Assembly (NCBI RefSeq): GCF_900107215.1
Contig: NZ_FNPD01000002.1
Span: 124,001 to 188,000, forward strand
DNA: 64,000 nucleotides
Origin: Acetomicrobium thermoterrenum DSM 13490
GTDB lineage: Bacteria > Synergistota > Synergistia > Synergistales > Acetomicrobiaceae
Reading direction: 5' to 3'
Shown here: positions 34,742 to 43,533 of the stretch, piece after piece
Numbering within the stretch: position 1 is the first letter of the stretch
Layout: the number at the start of each line of letters is the position of its first letter
Notes under the pieces: model-generated
What the model saw: only the letters and a program-made list of their open reading frames with translations
What the model was told of the DNA's origin: nothing
Databases searched by the model: none
Position numbers and translations under genes: made by a program

Positions 34742-34769
34742 ATTTTACCATCACGAACGAAAAAGCGAA
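34742..34769 (-). promoter_or_regulatory. Candidate promoter of the heptose/glycan operon
   Basis: TAAAAT (34747-34742) on the minus strand, with a weak TTCGCT (34769-34764) 16 bases upstream, would start transcription near 34735. This fits the TTG start of the glycosyltransferase better than the ATG at 34737. Confidence 0.35.
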
Positions 34770-34810
34770 GCTCGTGGCGTCATATCCTGACTCTGCTTGC
34801 CAAAGCACCT

Positions 34811-34838
34811 TAAAGGCAGATACAAAATATGTCGATAC
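34811..34838 (+). promoter_or_regulatory. Candidate flagellar sigma-28 promoter of fliD
   Basis: TAAA (34811-34814), 16 bases and GTCGATAC (34831-34838) match the flagellar sigma consensus (TAAA, about 15 bases, GCCGATAA) at six of eight positions in the downstream box. The leader to the fliD ATG would be about 65 bases. A second, poorer match at 34866-34890 is too near the ribosome site. Confidence 0.4.
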
Positions 34839-34910
34839 TACTTATAGCGTTAAACCATGTTATCATAAATAATGAAAATTTCTCCGATTAATAATAAGGA
34901 GGTTATCTCC

Positions 34911-36380
34911 ATGGCTACAACCAACCCTCTCTTTCAGGTAACAGGCTTGGCCTCTGGGATAGATTGGGGCACGATGATCGATAAGGTTATGGAACAGGAG
35001 CGCAAGGTCACCGACATTTGGACAGCTGAAAAGGAAAAGCTGGAATTTAAAATAGATCTCTACAACGAATTCAGCGCAAACTTCAAGAGTTTGCGTTCAG
35101 CGTTGACACCTCTGAAACTGGAATCTACATACACGGCTAAAACCGCTGAAATTACAAACGTTGGTAGCTCTCTGGACCCCACTTCGGTTTTGAGCATAAC
35201 GGCAACACCCGATGCGGAAATCGCAAGATACGATATTGAGGTGTTGCAGCTGGCCAAATCCCACAGCATCGCAAGCAAAAGGCTTGACGATCCGACGCAA
35301 ACCATAGGAGATCTAATAAACGAATTTACCGGGGGAAGTTTTACCGTAGGATCGGGCGACAACATCGCTACAATTCAGGTCACGGCCAACGACACCATCT
35401 CCTCTTTGGCATCCAAGATTAATTCAGCCACGACTGACGATGGAGAAAGTATAGGAGTATCGGCTAAGATATTGGATAACAGGTTGATAATTACCAGCAA
35501 TGAGACGGGAGAGGCTAATGCAATAACGGTTACAGATGACGATGGCATATTAAACGCCCTGGAAATTTGGGATGGATCCGATTTTATCAATGAACTACAA
35601 GCAGCACAGGACGCTAAAATTAAAATTGACGGACTCGAAGTCAAAAGATCCGGCAATGAGATTTCCGACCTTATAGAGGGCCTCACTTTAAAGCTCAACG
35701 GCACGGGCCATGTCGTGACCGATATAGTATTGGATGCCGAAAAGGCAGTTAACGCCATCGCTGACTTTATTGATGCCTATAATGCGGCCATGGATTGGAT
35801 AAACATCAGGGTTTCGGAAAAACCTATCGAAGACCCTCAGGAGGAATACCAAAAGAAGATAGGGTTACTCAGAGGAGATTCCCTGTTGTGGCAAACCAAA
35901 TCCAGAATGCGATCTTTAATCTCTGATCCCGTAGCAACGGACGGCGTGTTTGCAATGCTTTCTCAGATCGGCATTACAACCGAAGCTACCGACTACGGCA
36001 AAAGCGGAATGTTGGAATTCGACGTAGACAAGTTTATGAGCGCCATGACCACGAATTCCGATGATGTCGCAGCTTTGATGACAACGGTGATGTCGAAGAT
36101 GGATACCTTCATCGGAAACACGATAGACAACGTCCCTGTAGCAGTCGGAAACACCACAGGCACCAAAGGACGCGTTGCAAGTCAGATAAATTACCTGAAC
36201 AATAGAATTACGGCAATAGACAAAAGAATCTCCGATTTTGAAGAACGTCTTGCCATAAAAGAAAAGGGACTAATAGAACAATACAGCCAGATGGAAATCA
36301 TCCTCTCCCAGCTTACATCGCAGGCCAATTGGCTTTCAGGAATTGTAACTCAATTATCGTCTTTCGGCTCCGGAGCTTAA
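34911..36380 (+). CDS. fliD: Flagellar filament capping protein FliD
   Basis: This 489-residue cap protein (hook-associated protein 2) places flagellin subunits at the filament tip. The start FQVTGLASGIDWGTMIDKVM and the FliD_N domain, the middle beta domains, and the long C-terminal helix (ISDFEERLAIKEKGLIEQYS, then MEIILSQLTSQANWL) agree with the family. The ATG at 34911 lies eight bases after AAGGAGG. It stands away from other flagellar genes in this window, next to a glycan cluster, and has its own terminator. Confidence 0.93.
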   Translation: MATTNPLFQVTGLASGIDWGTMIDKVMEQERKVTDIWTAEKEKLEFKIDLYNEFSANFKSLRSALTPLKLESTYTAKTAEITNVGSSLDPTSVLSITATPDAEIARYDIEVLQLAKSHSIASKRLDDPTQTIGDLINEFTGGSFTVGSGDNIATIQVTANDTISSLASKINSATTDDGESIGVSAKILDNRLIITSNETGEANAITVTDDDGILNALEIWDGSDFINELQAAQDAKIKIDGLEVKRSGNEISDLIEGLTLKLNGTGHVVTDIVLDAEKAVNAIADFIDAYNAAMDWINIRVSEKPIEDPQEEYQKKIGLLRGDSLLWQTKSRMRSLISDPVATDGVFAMLSQIGITTEATDYGKSGMLEFDVDKFMSAMTTNSDDVAALMTTVMSKMDTFIGNTIDNVPVAVGNTTGTKGRVASQINYLNNRITAIDKRISDFEERLAIKEKGLIEQYSQMEIILSQLTSQANWLSGIVTQLSSFGSGA

Positions 36381-36397
36381 TTGCTGACATTTGAGGT

Positions 36398-36434
36398 AAG
36401 CCAGCTTTTTAATATGTTAAAGGCTGGCTTTTTC
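36398..36434 (+). terminator. Intrinsic terminator of fliD
   Basis: AAGCCAGC pairs with GCTGGCTT around an AT-rich inner part that also pairs, followed by TTTTTCTTTT. The right arm overlaps the last codons of the convergent symporter gene. Confidence 0.82.
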
Positions 36435-37790
36435 TTTTATCCTTCTCCTTTGAAATATATCGAATAACACCAAAAGAGCCGAAAAAACCACGCCCATAAG
36501 AACTCCCTCTCCGGGAAGCCTCAAAATGGGCCATAAACAGGCCGCTCCAATCCCCACCGCACCCGAAGCAAAGGCCATCGATGGAAGCAGCCTTCCGTAA
36601 AGTACCGTTGCAAGAAGGGGCACAAAAACCCCTGCTCCCCTGAGGCCCATGCTAAGATAGCTCCATTGAAGTATGAAAGAACCGGCAGCTTTCAGGCTCG
36701 CAATAAAAGCTATGAGTATCACGACTAAAAGGCTTAGCCGATTTACCAGAAGACTAACTCTGCTCGAAGTAATTTTTTTAAAAGAAACAAAAAGATCATA
36801 GGACACAGTTGTGGCAACTCCCAAAGACAGCCCCGCCGCAGTTCCCAGTGAAGTTATAAAAAGCGTTGCCCAAGCAATCCCGCTGAACACTTTGGGAAAA
36901 TAATTATACAAAAAATAGGGAAGCGCCTGCGAGGGCTCGATGATCACACCTTCTCTCCTCAGAGCTAACCCAATCCAAATGCCTAGTAGACCTATAGGTG
37001 GCATTAACACTGCTGACAGCAGCGCTCCTTTTTTTGCCGTACTCTCGTTTGAGGCCGACAAGACGGCCTGGGCATAAATTTGCGTTCCCAGGGTTCCGAC
37101 GATCAGAGAAAGACAGGCGTTCGATTCCCTTAAAACACCTCTTGCGAAGAGCGAAAAATAGGGAAATTCAGGAAGCTCTCTTACCAGGGCCCAGGGGGTG
37201 TGGCCCATCCTGTAAGCAACTACACCGCAGGCAATTAGGGTGATATATAATAAAATCAGTTTTGTCTGTCCTATAGCGCTATAGCTTTTTGTGCCCCCGG
37301 AATAGATAAATAAAAGTATGAGAAAAGCAACGAGCAAGCTCAAAGCCCAAGACGGCAAAGGTACTATGGCCGACAATAATGCACTCGACGCAAGAAACTG
37401 GGCAACTACAGCCATAAGAGTCCCGATAGCGGAACCGACTGCAGCCAACCTGCTCATCCGGAGACCGTAGTGATTAGACAGAAACTGCGCCAATGTAGTG
37501 ACCTTAGACCTTCTCAGCGGCTCGGCTATGAAGAGTGCCAAAAGAAGGCACCCTATTCCTCCTCCAAGAGTAAACCACCAAGCTGATAAACCATAAACAT
37601 AAGCCATCTCCGCAGTCCCAACTGTAGATGCTCCTCCCACAAGGGCGCCTAGCAATATTCCGGAAACCGCAAAGGGGCTTGCCCTTCTGCCCGCCAATGA
37701 ATATCCCTCTTCGTCTATTTTCTTTCCCGATGCGATAACGCCTATGGATATAACGAATGTCAGCGTAATGACTACCGATAGAAAAAACAT
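36417..37790 (-). CDS. Sodium:solute symporter (SSS family)
   Basis: This 457-residue protein has about 13 helices. The SSS features are GRRASPFAVSGILLGALVGGAST near residue 35 (the helix-1 Na+ region), then KTKLILLY-like GQTKLILLYITLIACG. Solute is unknown; amino acids, organic acids or sugars are possible. I start at the ATG at 37790 after AAGGGTGG, in line with a promoter just upstream. Confidence 0.88.
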   Translation of the reverse strand: MFFLSVVITLTFVISIGVIASGKKIDEEGYSLAGRRASPFAVSGILLGALVGGASTVGTAEMAYVYGLSAWWFTLGGGIGCLLLALFIAEPLRRSKVTTLAQFLSNHYGLRMSRLAAVGSAIGTLMAVVAQFLASSALLSAIVPLPSWALSLLVAFLILLFIYSGGTKSYSAIGQTKLILLYITLIACGVVAYRMGHTPWALVRELPEFPYFSLFARGVLRESNACLSLIVGTLGTQIYAQAVLSASNESTAKKGALLSAVLMPPIGLLGIWIGLALRREGVIIEPSQALPYFLYNYFPKVFSGIAWATLFITSLGTAAGLSLGVATTVSYDLFVSFKKITSSRVSLLVNRLSLLVVILIAFIASLKAAGSFILQWSYLSMGLRGAGVFVPLLATVLYGRLLPSMAFASGAVGIGAACLWPILRLPGEGVLMGVVFSALLVLFDIFQRRRIKEKASL

Positions 37791-37813
37791 ATGACGTGCC
37801 ACCCTTCACAGCT

Positions 37814-37842
37814 ATAGTATTGATTTATTTTTTATGCTTTAA
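37814..37842 (-). promoter_or_regulatory. Promoter of the SSS symporter gene
   Basis: TTAAAG (37842-37837), 17 bases and TACTAT (37819-37814) lie on the minus strand. The transcript would start near 37807, about 17 bases before the ATG. Confidence 0.52.
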
Positions 37843-37853
37843 CTTTTATGTCA

Positions 37854-38447
37854 TCACAATCCCAATGCAAGGGGTACCAAAAGGGGAACTAGAAGCGTCA
37901 GCAAAAAACCCGATATAAAAGAATAAATTGCAATATCGGGAGAATTACTCTTGACGATAACGGGCAAGGCGGTATCCATTGCCGTCGCACCCGCTACGCC
38001 TACTGCTTCAAAAGATCCGATATATTTACTTATCAGCGGTATCGATATCAGGGCAATGACCTCTCTTATCACGTTCGAAAGAAAGGCTACGGTTCCAAGT
38101 TCCACGCTGTGCATCTGAGTGATGAGAACCCCTGAAAGAGAATACCATCCGAAACCGGCGCCAACTGCCAGGGTCTCATTTAAAGGCATTCTCAATAATA
38201 TCGAGGCCAAAGAAGAACCAAACCCTGTCCCTAAAACCGTTGCCACAGGAACGATAAAAAGCTTTATCCCATCTTCTCTGATGTTTCTAAGCGCTTCCTT
38301 ATTGCAGCCAAGATCAATTCCCACGGAAAAGAGCAGTATGAACAATCCTAATGTGATAATTAAATTAGTTACGTTGCTTAAAGAAAATATCGCGAGCTTT
38401 CCAATCAAGATCCCGCTTGTCAAACAGGCAACTATGATGACGATCAA
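37854..38447 (-). CDS. LysO-type exporter, C-terminal part (DUF340)
   Basis: This 197-residue membrane protein has about five helices and matches the C-terminal domain of the lysine exporter LysO (YbjE). The conserved parts are LLFSVGIDLG, GFGWYSLSGVLIT and GATAMDTALPVIV. It begins with TTG seven bases after the stop of the N-terminal partner. The two genes together equal the single LysO of Escherichia coli. The substrate may be lysine or a related basic amino acid. Confidence 0.85.
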   Translation of the reverse strand: MIVIIVACLTSGILIGKLAIFSLSNVTNLIITLGLFILLFSVGIDLGCNKEALRNIREDGIKLFIVPVATVLGTGFGSSLASILLRMPLNETLAVGAGFGWYSLSGVLITQMHSVELGTVAFLSNVIREVIALISIPLISKYIGSFEAVGVAGATAMDTALPVIVKSNSPDIAIYSFISGFLLTLLVPLLVPLALGL

Positions 38448-38454
38448 GGGTTCA

Positions 38455-38760
38455 TCATTCCCTTTTTGTCAGAAATCTGACGAATATATTTATACAAAAT
38501 ATTGTACCTAAAATAGACAAAAAAGAAATCGCGGCAGCTTTATAGCCCAAGTTCCCTAACGCCTTGAGCACTTCTCCGTTGCTTCCAATCTCAATACCTA
38601 TTGCCAACAGCAATAAAATAAGACATAACGTCTGAACTCTCCCGTTATGCCTTTTTATAAAGTTTGGGACCCTCCCGAAATATCCTACTAGCGCTCCCGC
38701 CAACATAAAGGCAACGTAAAAATAAACGCTGTTGTCAACCAAAAATCCAAGGAATTTCAT
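38455..38760 (-). CDS. LysO-type exporter, N-terminal part
   Basis: This 101-residue protein has three helices, with LLLLAIGIEIGSNGEVLKAL matching the N-terminal LysO/DUF340 domain (here as separate gene). It should pair with the downstream protein to form the exporter. I see no sign of a damaged stop: both frames keep good starts and conserved ends, so this is a natural two-gene form. Confidence 0.8.
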   Translation of the reverse strand: MKFLGFLVDNSVYFYVAFMLAGALVGYFGRVPNFIKRHNGRVQTLCLILLLLAIGIEIGSNGEVLKALGNLGYKAAAISFLSILGTIFCINIFVRFLTKRE

Positions 38761-38918
38761 GCCGGCCCGATCACCTTTGTGTTTTTATATTTTATAAACC
38801 TGGACATGTTACCTAATAGCTTTTTGAGATTTCTTGCCTACACATCATTTGAAAATATCCTATTGCAGAATATACTTTACTTCAAGGCTTAAAAAACTTT
38901 TATTCTTTGTCTTAGTTA

Positions 38919-38948
38919 TTGTAATTCATATTACATACATATTAATAT
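38919..38948 (+). promoter_or_regulatory. Candidate promoter of the PP-loop gene
   Basis: TTGTAA (38919-38924), 18 bases and TAATAT (38943-38948) lie in a very AT-rich intergenic stretch just before the gene at 38967. The downstream leader would be very short. Confidence 0.28.
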
Positions 38949-38966
38949 CTCAGCGTGGTGATGTGA

Positions 38967-39677
38967 ATGTTCGATTTACCCGAGAAGATCAAACGCGGCG
39001 TCGGCGAAGCGGTGTGCGCCTATTCCATGATCGAAGAAGGCGATAATATCTTAGTTGGATTATCCGGAGGGAAGGACAGTTCGTTGCTCCTCATTGCCCT
39101 AAAACACTTACAAAGAGTGAGCCCCATCAGATTCAATATAGAAGCCATGATTGTAGATCCAACGGGCGGGCAGTTTGATCCCGCGGGGCTGAAGGATTTT
39201 TGCGAAAGCCTCGATGTGCCCTTTACGCATTATGCCTATCCTATATTTGAAATTATAAAAATCAGAAGGGAAAAATCCCCCTGCAGTTTTTGCGCGAACA
39301 TGAGAAGAGGGATTTTGAGCGGGATCGCAAAGGACAGAGGGTTTAGGAAGATAGCTCTGGGACATCATCTAACCGATGCCACCGTTACGTTAATGCTGAA
39401 TATTTTTTTCTCCGGAAAACTTCATACGCTACAGCCAAAAACGTGGCAAAGCAGAACGCAAACATGGGTGATCAGGCCTTTGATATTCCTTCCAGAGGAA
39501 ACTTTGATATCGGCAGCTTCCGAGATGGACCTGCCGGAACGGGGACCAAAATGTCCTTACGGGGACGACACGAAGAGAAAGAGAATGAATGAAATCCTGA
39601 AAAATATACTTGAAGAAGCGCCACAAGGAGAATACAGCACATTAAGGGCACTTCGCAAGACACTTTGGGCTACTTAG
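38967..39677 (+). CDS. TtcA-like PP-loop tRNA thiolation protein
   Basis: This 236-residue protein has the PP-loop SGGKDS (33-38) and the three cysteines expected to bind the [4Fe-4S] cluster of TtcA: Cys106, Cys109 (CSFCANMRRG) and Cys196 (PKCPYG). TtcA adds sulphur to C32 of some tRNAs. Here the usual GHHRDD reads GHHLTD (residues 132-137), so an active-site loop has changed. A related sulphur transfer is still the best guess. Its last eight bases overlap the convergent cdd gene. Confidence 0.82.
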   Translation: MFDLPEKIKRGVGEAVCAYSMIEEGDNILVGLSGGKDSSLLLIALKHLQRVSPIRFNIEAMIVDPTGGQFDPAGLKDFCESLDVPFTHYAYPIFEIIKIRREKSPCSFCANMRRGILSGIAKDRGFRKIALGHHLTDATVTLMLNIFFSGKLHTLQPKTWQSRTQTWVIRPLIFLPEETLISAASEMDLPERGPKCPYGDDTKRKRMNEILKNILEEAPQGEYSTLRALRKTLWAT

Positions 39678-40050
39678 GCAAGCGAAAGGACTGAGGAAGA
39701 AGCTCTGAAAGGCGGTTTCGCTGAAACTTACCTTCCATATCAAACGATATTATTTCCATATCGCCAAATTCGGCCATTACCTGAAGACACGCTCCACAGG
39801 GGGGAACTATAGAGTCGGCACATATAATCATCATCTCGAAGACCCGCTCTCCCTGAGCGACGGCAGAACACAGAGCAACCCTTTCGGCACAAATAGTTAG
39901 TCCGTAGGAGGAATTTTCAACGTTACATCCGGCGTAAATACGGCCCGATTGGGCGAGCAAAGCGGCACCCACCGAAAAACCGGAGTAGGGGGCATAGGCA
40001 TTTTCCCGCCCCCTCATTGCCACATCATAAAGTTTCGACACTATATCCAT
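39670..40050 (-). CDS. cdd: Cytidine deaminase
   Basis: This 126-residue tetrameric-type enzyme turns (deoxy)cytidine into (deoxy)uridine. The zinc site is TICAERVAL (Cys and catalytic Glu) and PPCGACLQV (two Cys), and YAPYSGFSVGAAL binds the nucleoside. Length is normal. It is the last gene of the glutaredoxin-pgi-suf run, and would feed the phosphorylase at 18923. Confidence 0.95.
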   Translation of the reverse strand: MDIVSKLYDVAMRGRENAYAPYSGFSVGAALLAQSGRIYAGCNVENSSYGLTICAERVALCSAVAQGERVFEMMIICADSIVPPCGACLQVMAEFGDMEIISFDMEGKFQRNRLSELLPQSFRLPK

Positions 40051-40063
40051 TGCGACATCAGAC

Positions 40064-40999
40064 CTACCTCAAAAGGCCCGAAACGATAACGTCAATAGCT
40101 TCGTTCTCGGTCAAACCTTTGGCCATCAGACCCCACAGCTTTTCGTTAGCTATACGGCCTATGGCAGCTTCGTGGGTTATCTCGGCTCCGGGATGAACCA
40201 CGGAGACGACGGGAACGGCTTCAGCTTTCGCATTTCCTTGCACTATTTCAGTGCAATCGACATGACCTTTCGCTCCGTCAGCAGCTCCCTGCACTTCTCC
40301 GAAGAACTTGCCGAAGCTGTTGTCTTTCAATACAACTCTCGCTTTGGCTAATCCGCTAGACTTTTCCCCGGATAACCTTATCGTATCTTTAACGTTGCAG
40401 CTATCGTCGTATTTTCCGTAAACTTTGGAGGTTATCTCCGCACTTCCAAGCCAACCGATGACATCTACTTCCACGTCGAGGGACAGAATACCTACCCTTC
40501 CCTCGATTAACGAAAAATTGCTCACGTACCTGCCCTTTTCATCCACCACGACGCGGGTCAGCGGCCTGACTTCGATCTTTCCCTCAGGTCCGTGGACGTG
40601 CACTTCTTCATATGTCATGTCAGCGCCTTTGCCCACGATTATATCGCCCTCCATCGCATGGAGGAATTTTACGGCATTCGGAAAAATACAGTGCGAGTAA
40701 AATTTAGCTTTCGCGCCTTCTTCCAGCACGATCCTGCTTTCTATGACTTGCTTTCCCTCTTTGCCAAGGTGGCCAAAACAAAGATGCACGGGTTTCTTTA
40801 AAACCGCTCCTGCTTTTACGGTAAAGGATGCCCTAATGCCAAATTCAGTCTCTTCGGCGTCGATTTCAAGACCGGGGATGTCTTTTGCAGCGATGATATT
40901 GTTGGCATGAACTATAACATGAGCATCGTCGGTCTTGATGGGTTCTCCCGCCTTTTCGGCTATTTCTATCAGTGACATATATTCATTACTGAGATTCAT
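40064..40999 (-). CDS. Fe-S cluster assembly scaffold SufB/SufD family, short form (SmsB-like)
   Basis: This 311-residue protein has the right-handed beta-helix SufBD core and the C-terminal SVVHPGAEITHEAAIGRIANEKL stretch of SufB, here as the core HPGAEITHEAAIGRI. It is much shorter than the 420-480 residues of SufB or SufD and has no partner paralogue in the operon. This two-gene SufC plus short SufB layout equals the minimal SMS system known from archaea and anaerobic bacteria. It builds Fe-S clusters, of which this cell needs many. Confidence 0.88.
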   Translation of the reverse strand: MNLSNEYMSLIEIAEKAGEPIKTDDAHVIVHANNIIAAKDIPGLEIDAEETEFGIRASFTVKAGAVLKKPVHLCFGHLGKEGKQVIESRIVLEEGAKAKFYSHCIFPNAVKFLHAMEGDIIVGKGADMTYEEVHVHGPEGKIEVRPLTRVVVDEKGRYVSNFSLIEGRVGILSLDVEVDVIGWLGSAEITSKVYGKYDDSCNVKDTIRLSGEKSSGLAKARVVLKDNSFGKFFGEVQGAADGAKGHVDCTEIVQGNAKAEAVPVVSVVHPGAEITHEAAIGRIANEKLWGLMAKGLTENEAIDVIVSGLLR

Positions 41000-41738
41000 T
41001 GGAAATCACCCCTCTGACTAAAAGTGGGTCTGAACAGGGGCTGCACAGCGACATTAAGTATTGCTTTACGGCAATTGGCTGTCCCTCGAGCATGACCTTG
41101 CCGTTGCAAAGCAGGTAAGCCCTATCGCAGGCCGAAGCTATGTCATCTCTATGGGTTATCACCAATACGCTGCTACCGAAATCTATTAATTTTTTAAAAA
41201 GCTTTATCACATCGCCCAAAGCCAGAAGATCTACTCCCGAATCGGGTTCGTCTAAGATGGCAAGCTTGGGCCTCATTAAATAGATAGACGCAAGCTCTAA
41301 CCTTTTTCTCTCTCCTCCGGATAGAGCCTTGTCGACAAAACGATCCAGGTAAAAAGGTTCCATCTGAATAAAATCCAAAGCCTCTTCCAGTTCTCTTCTC
41401 GTCGCATCCTTACGCGACAACCTAAGATATTCGGCTACGGTAATTCCTTCATATCTGGCCGGATATTGCCATGCTAAAGTTATCCCTAATCTCGATCTTT
41501 CGGTAATCGAAAAATCGGTAATATCCTTTCCTTCAAAGAAGATCCTGCCGGAATTGGGCCTATAGGAAGGAAGGCCCATAACAGTATAGGCTAACGTCGT
41601 CTTTCCCGCACCGTTTCGGCCCAACACTCCAGTTATCTCTCCATGCTCGACTCGCAAATTGACTTGATCGAGCAGTTTTTTCCCGTTTTCTCGGGTTACC
41701 GTTACTTCATCTACTTGAAGCAAGGGGGTATCTGTCAT
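40986..41738 (-). CDS. sufC: Fe-S cluster assembly ATPase SufC
   Basis: This 250-residue ABC-type ATPase has Walker A GVLGRNGAGKTTLA, the SufC-like signature ALSGGERKRLELA and Walker B LAILDEPDSGVDLLAL. The SGGERKR and DEPDSGVD forms separate SufC from transporters. It works with the short SufB-type scaffold, whose start overlaps its end by 14 bases. Confidence 0.93.
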   Translation of the reverse strand: MTDTPLLQVDEVTVTRENGKKLLDQVNLRVEHGEITGVLGRNGAGKTTLAYTVMGLPSYRPNSGRIFFEGKDITDFSITERSRLGITLAWQYPARYEGITVAEYLRLSRKDATRRELEEALDFIQMEPFYLDRFVDKALSGGERKRLELASIYLMRPKLAILDEPDSGVDLLALGDVIKLFKKLIDFGSSVLVITHRDDIASACDRAYLLCNGKVMLEGQPIAVKQYLMSLCSPCSDPLLVRGVISNESQ

Positions 41739-41774
41739 TTATAACTTCCTCCGTTACGCATTCCAAACTTGGAA

Positions 41775-43151
41775 TCATATTATAATCTCCATTTTTTGGC
41801 ATGCTCCAAAATATTCTTCAACTTCCTTCACATATTCCTTGTATCCCTTGCGGCCCATGAGCGAATATATATACCGTTTCCCCTGTTCCACTCCAGGTTG
41901 ATCGAAGGGATTGATTTTCATCAAAAAACCGACAAGAGCTGTTACATATTCATAGAAGAACACCAACGCACCAATATATCTCTCGGAAACTTCAGGAATC
42001 TTAAGGTAAATAATCGGCTTTCCGGCTTTTACCAAAGCCGAAGCCGTCGAACGAGCCTCTATACTCAACAGATCTCCGAGGGCTTTTCCGTATAAAAACT
42101 CCAAATCCTTCAATGCATCTATATCTACAACGTCCGGCAATAGGAATAACGGCCTATTATTTACGTCGATAATCGTAATTAGCTTATCGTCCGGGCCTTC
42201 CGCGTAAAGTTGAAGCTGGGAATGCTGATCTATAGCTCCGAGAGCACGCACAGGAGTGGTGCCGCATCCCTCTTTGCCAAGGCTTTCTCCCCAAAGCTGA
42301 GCAAACCATTCGGCAAAATCGGCAAGATCGTCTCCATAGGGCATCATAACGGCCATATTACGGCCGGCTTTAGCGTGCAACAGGTTAATGCAGGCCAATA
42401 GCCATGCGGGGTTTTCCCAAAGGTGCGACCGCAAGGCAAGTCTTTGATCCATCTCCTTGGCACCTTGAACCAGCTTTTCGATGTTGATACCCAAAGCGGA
42501 AGCCGTTGCCAACCCTACCGAGGAAAGAACAGAATACCTGCCCCCCACGCTTTCTGGAATATTCAAACTCCTACAACCTGTAGATTTGGCAAATTTGCGC
42601 AGAATGCCCTTTCTAGGATCGGTAATTATCAAAAAATTGTCGCTTGCCCTTTCGCCCATCTTTTCCCTGACCTTTTGCCATGCCCATAAAAAGTGCGCAG
42701 CCGTTTCCGTCGTGCTTCCCGATTTGCTGACGACTATAAATGCTGTCTTCGACAAATCAAGCCGATCCAGTAAAGATACTGCCGTCTTGGGATCCGGATT
42801 TTCCAGCAGATAAAACTTGGGGGCCTTTCTGACGGAAGCATCAAGTTCGTTGTAAAAAGGGGGAAGGAGTGCCTTTGCAAGCATTCTGTTTCCCAAAGCA
42901 GATCCGCCAATGCCTATTTGCACGATGGCTTCAAAGCCGGAAAGCCAACGCCCAATTTCAATCGTTTCGGACAAATCCTGATAGGGCAGGTTAATCCAAC
43001 CAAAGCCATCAACGTCGTCCCTCCCCTTTTCCCGCAACAGGACATCGGCTTCTTCCACCATTCTTGAAAGATCATCGATATTTTCTCTCAAGACGGGACG
43101 ATCTCCACCTACAAAAGCACCTCCGACGCTTACGCTCAACAGCTCGTCCAA
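41775..43151 (-). CDS. pgi: Glucose-6-phosphate isomerase
   Basis: This 458-residue glycolytic enzyme interconverts glucose-6-phosphate and fructose-6-phosphate. IVQIGIGGSALGNRML, VVSKSGSTTETAAHF and the PGI signature region (PVRALGAIDQHSQLQLYAEG, read here in its core GAIDQHSQLQLY) are present. The length fits the shorter bacterial form. The start is TTG eight bases after GGGGGA. It lies 25 bases after the glutaredoxin gene. Confidence 0.94.
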   Translation of the reverse strand: MDELLSVSVGGAFVGGDRPVLRENIDDLSRMVEEADVLLREKGRDDVDGFGWINLPYQDLSETIEIGRWLSGFEAIVQIGIGGSALGNRMLAKALLPPFYNELDASVRKAPKFYLLENPDPKTAVSLLDRLDLSKTAFIVVSKSGSTTETAAHFLWAWQKVREKMGERASDNFLIITDPRKGILRKFAKSTGCRSLNIPESVGGRYSVLSSVGLATASALGINIEKLVQGAKEMDQRLALRSHLWENPAWLLACINLLHAKAGRNMAVMMPYGDDLADFAEWFAQLWGESLGKEGCGTTPVRALGAIDQHSQLQLYAEGPDDKLITIIDVNNRPLFLLPDVVDIDALKDLEFLYGKALGDLLSIEARSTASALVKAGKPIIYLKIPEVSERYIGALVFFYEYVTALVGFLMKINPFDQPGVEQGKRYIYSLMGRKGYKEYVKEVEEYFGACQKMEIII

Positions 43152-43176
43152 AAGGTATTCCCCCTTTAAAATTAAG

Positions 43177-43422
43177 CTAATCTAATATACTGTTCTCCTT
43201 TAAAAGCTCCTTAATGGTCTCAGGATCATAACCGACAATAAACTTATCGCCTATGAAGGTTACGGGCACACCCATTTGGCCAGTTCGCCTCACCATGTCC
43301 ATAGCAGCAGCCCTGTCTTTGCTGACGTCTACCTCCTCATACTCGACACCCAAGTCTTTTAAATATTCTTTTACCTTTGTACACCACGGACATGTGGGAG
43401 TACTATAAACTTTCACAGTCAT
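43177..43422 (-). CDS. Glutaredoxin-like protein (CPWC)
   Basis: This 81-residue thioredoxin-fold protein has the redox site Cys11-Pro-Trp-Cys14 and the conserved VPVTFIGDKFIVGYD. It belongs with the YruB/NrdH-like small glutaredoxins of anaerobes and would reduce disulfides or pass electrons from a thioredoxin reductase. It heads the operon with pgi and sufCB. Confidence 0.9.
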   Translation of the reverse strand: MTVKVYSTPTCPWCTKVKEYLKDLGVEYEEVDVSKDRAAAMDMVRRTGQMGVPVTFIGDKFIVGYDPETIKELLKENSILD

Positions 43423-43475
43423 ATTCTACACCTTCCTCTGATTTGAAAAATTAGGGTTACCAAACATACGTAAAG

Positions 43476-43504
43476 AATATAGCATAATACCCGCAAAGGC
43501 GCAA
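43476..43504 (-). promoter_or_regulatory. Promoter of the glutaredoxin-pgi-suf-cdd operon
   Basis: TTGCGC (43504-43499), 17 bases and TATATT (43481-43476) lie on the minus strand. The transcript would start near 43469 and run into the glutaredoxin gene at 43422. Confidence 0.52.
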
Positions 43505-43533
43505 CAACTCGCGATAAAAAAAGCCCGAGGATC

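Noticed and set aside
37854-38760. Possible frameshift pseudogene of a single lysO
   Set aside because: Both parts have intact conserved ends and a plausible internal start, and two-gene LysO forms are known; a split gene is the simpler reading.
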